A stretch of DNA of 59,894 bases from a virus: positions 1-59,894 of the IMG/VR virus record IMGVR_UViG_3300033388_003934; one strand, 5' to 3'. The position numbers and the translations under genes were made by a program. This document shows positions 59,814 through 59,894 of this stretch, one piece after another. Each line of letters starts with the position of its first letter. Position 1 is the first letter of the stretch. Under the pieces are notes generated by a model. The model ran no database searches, was not told where the DNA came from, and was given only the letters and a program-made list of their open reading frames with translations.

Positions 59814-59894
59814 TAAAAATGGTTTTCTCATTATATGCTTACCAATAGCATATAAGATATTATAACTTGATGTAGCTATAATTACAGACTTCTA
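59814..59894 (-). other. right edge: possible end of an upstream gene and a 7-bp hairpin
   Basis: On the - strand TATATGC (59848-59854) pairs with GCATATA (59832-59838). A gene entering from the right would stop at 59860, 59882 or 59892 depending on frame; no identity can be given. Confidence 0.3.

Noticed and set aside
1-59894. stop-codon reassignment as in some crAss-like phages
   Set aside because: Long ORFs end cleanly and TAA, TAG and TGA are all found at plausible gene ends, often in overlapped stop/start pairs. No in-frame TAG or TGA has to be read through.
1-59894. CRISPR array, IS element or integrase/attachment site
   Set aside because: No regularly spaced repeats, transposase or recombinase motifs were seen; the hairpin family is not a CRISPR because spacing is irregular and arms vary.

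Overview
The window reads as about 60 kb of a crAss-like phage (Crassvirales) or a very close relative infecting a member of the Bacteroidota. The evidence is gene order and content. A capsid-protein end is followed by connector and tail genes, a giant P22-gp10-like tail stabilisation/muzzle protein, and five large 'cargo' proteins, one of them a 3123-residue protein with an RNA polymerase catalytic motif. The DNA is AT-rich, leaders are A/T-rich with little sign of Shine-Dalgarno sites, TAA/TAG/TGA all act as stops, and genes overlap tightly. No integrase, tRNA or rRNA gene was found.

Layout. Positions 1-41,462 are all on the + strand and form the late (virion and lysis) region. 1-5,107 hold head, connector and tail-hub proteins, with a strong terminator at 2,669-2,703. 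5,107-9,510 is the muzzle/stabilisation protein. 9,512-30,018 are proteins likely packaged in the capsid and ejected: a Gly/Ala-rich protein, a murein hydrolase, a helical protein, the vRNAP with an embedded zincin motif, and a second zincin protein with a C-terminal part like large phage polyvalent proteins. 30,040-39,672 are Cys-rich and fibre/receptor-binding proteins plus a putative endolysin. 39,672-41,462 hold small basic ORFs and a lysis cassette (membrane proteins and a one-piece spanin).

A bidirectional hairpin terminator at about 41,501-41,541 separates two convergent blocks. From there to the right edge every gene is on the - strand (early/replication region, transcribed right to left). 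It contains a stand-alone DnaA DNA-binding domain, a Cro-like HTH, RecE-like and other PD-(D/E)XK nucleases, HNH, a NinB-like protein, SSB, a Sak4-like ATPase, an HU/IHF-like protein, DnaB helicase, a DUF932 protein, and many small unknown and membrane genes.

The most striking content is at 50,114-54,073. This is a phage-borne PRTRC cassette: PRTRC E, the ubiquitin-like PRTRC C ending in Gly, the E2-like PRTRC B with its cysteine, and the E1/ThiF-like adenylating enzyme. A 341-residue protein I could not assign lies among them, and the DUF932 gene follows. This looks like a ubiquitin-like conjugation system wired into phage early expression.

Two further unusual signals lie in the early region. 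One is a family of about thirteen intergenic hairpins, most with a CUUUG/CUUCG apex, in front of gene starts. The other is two non-coding stretches (55,969-56,270 and 57,536-57,620) that look like structured RNAs; the first ends in a strong intrinsic terminator. All family names come from recognising motifs by eye; no database search was run.
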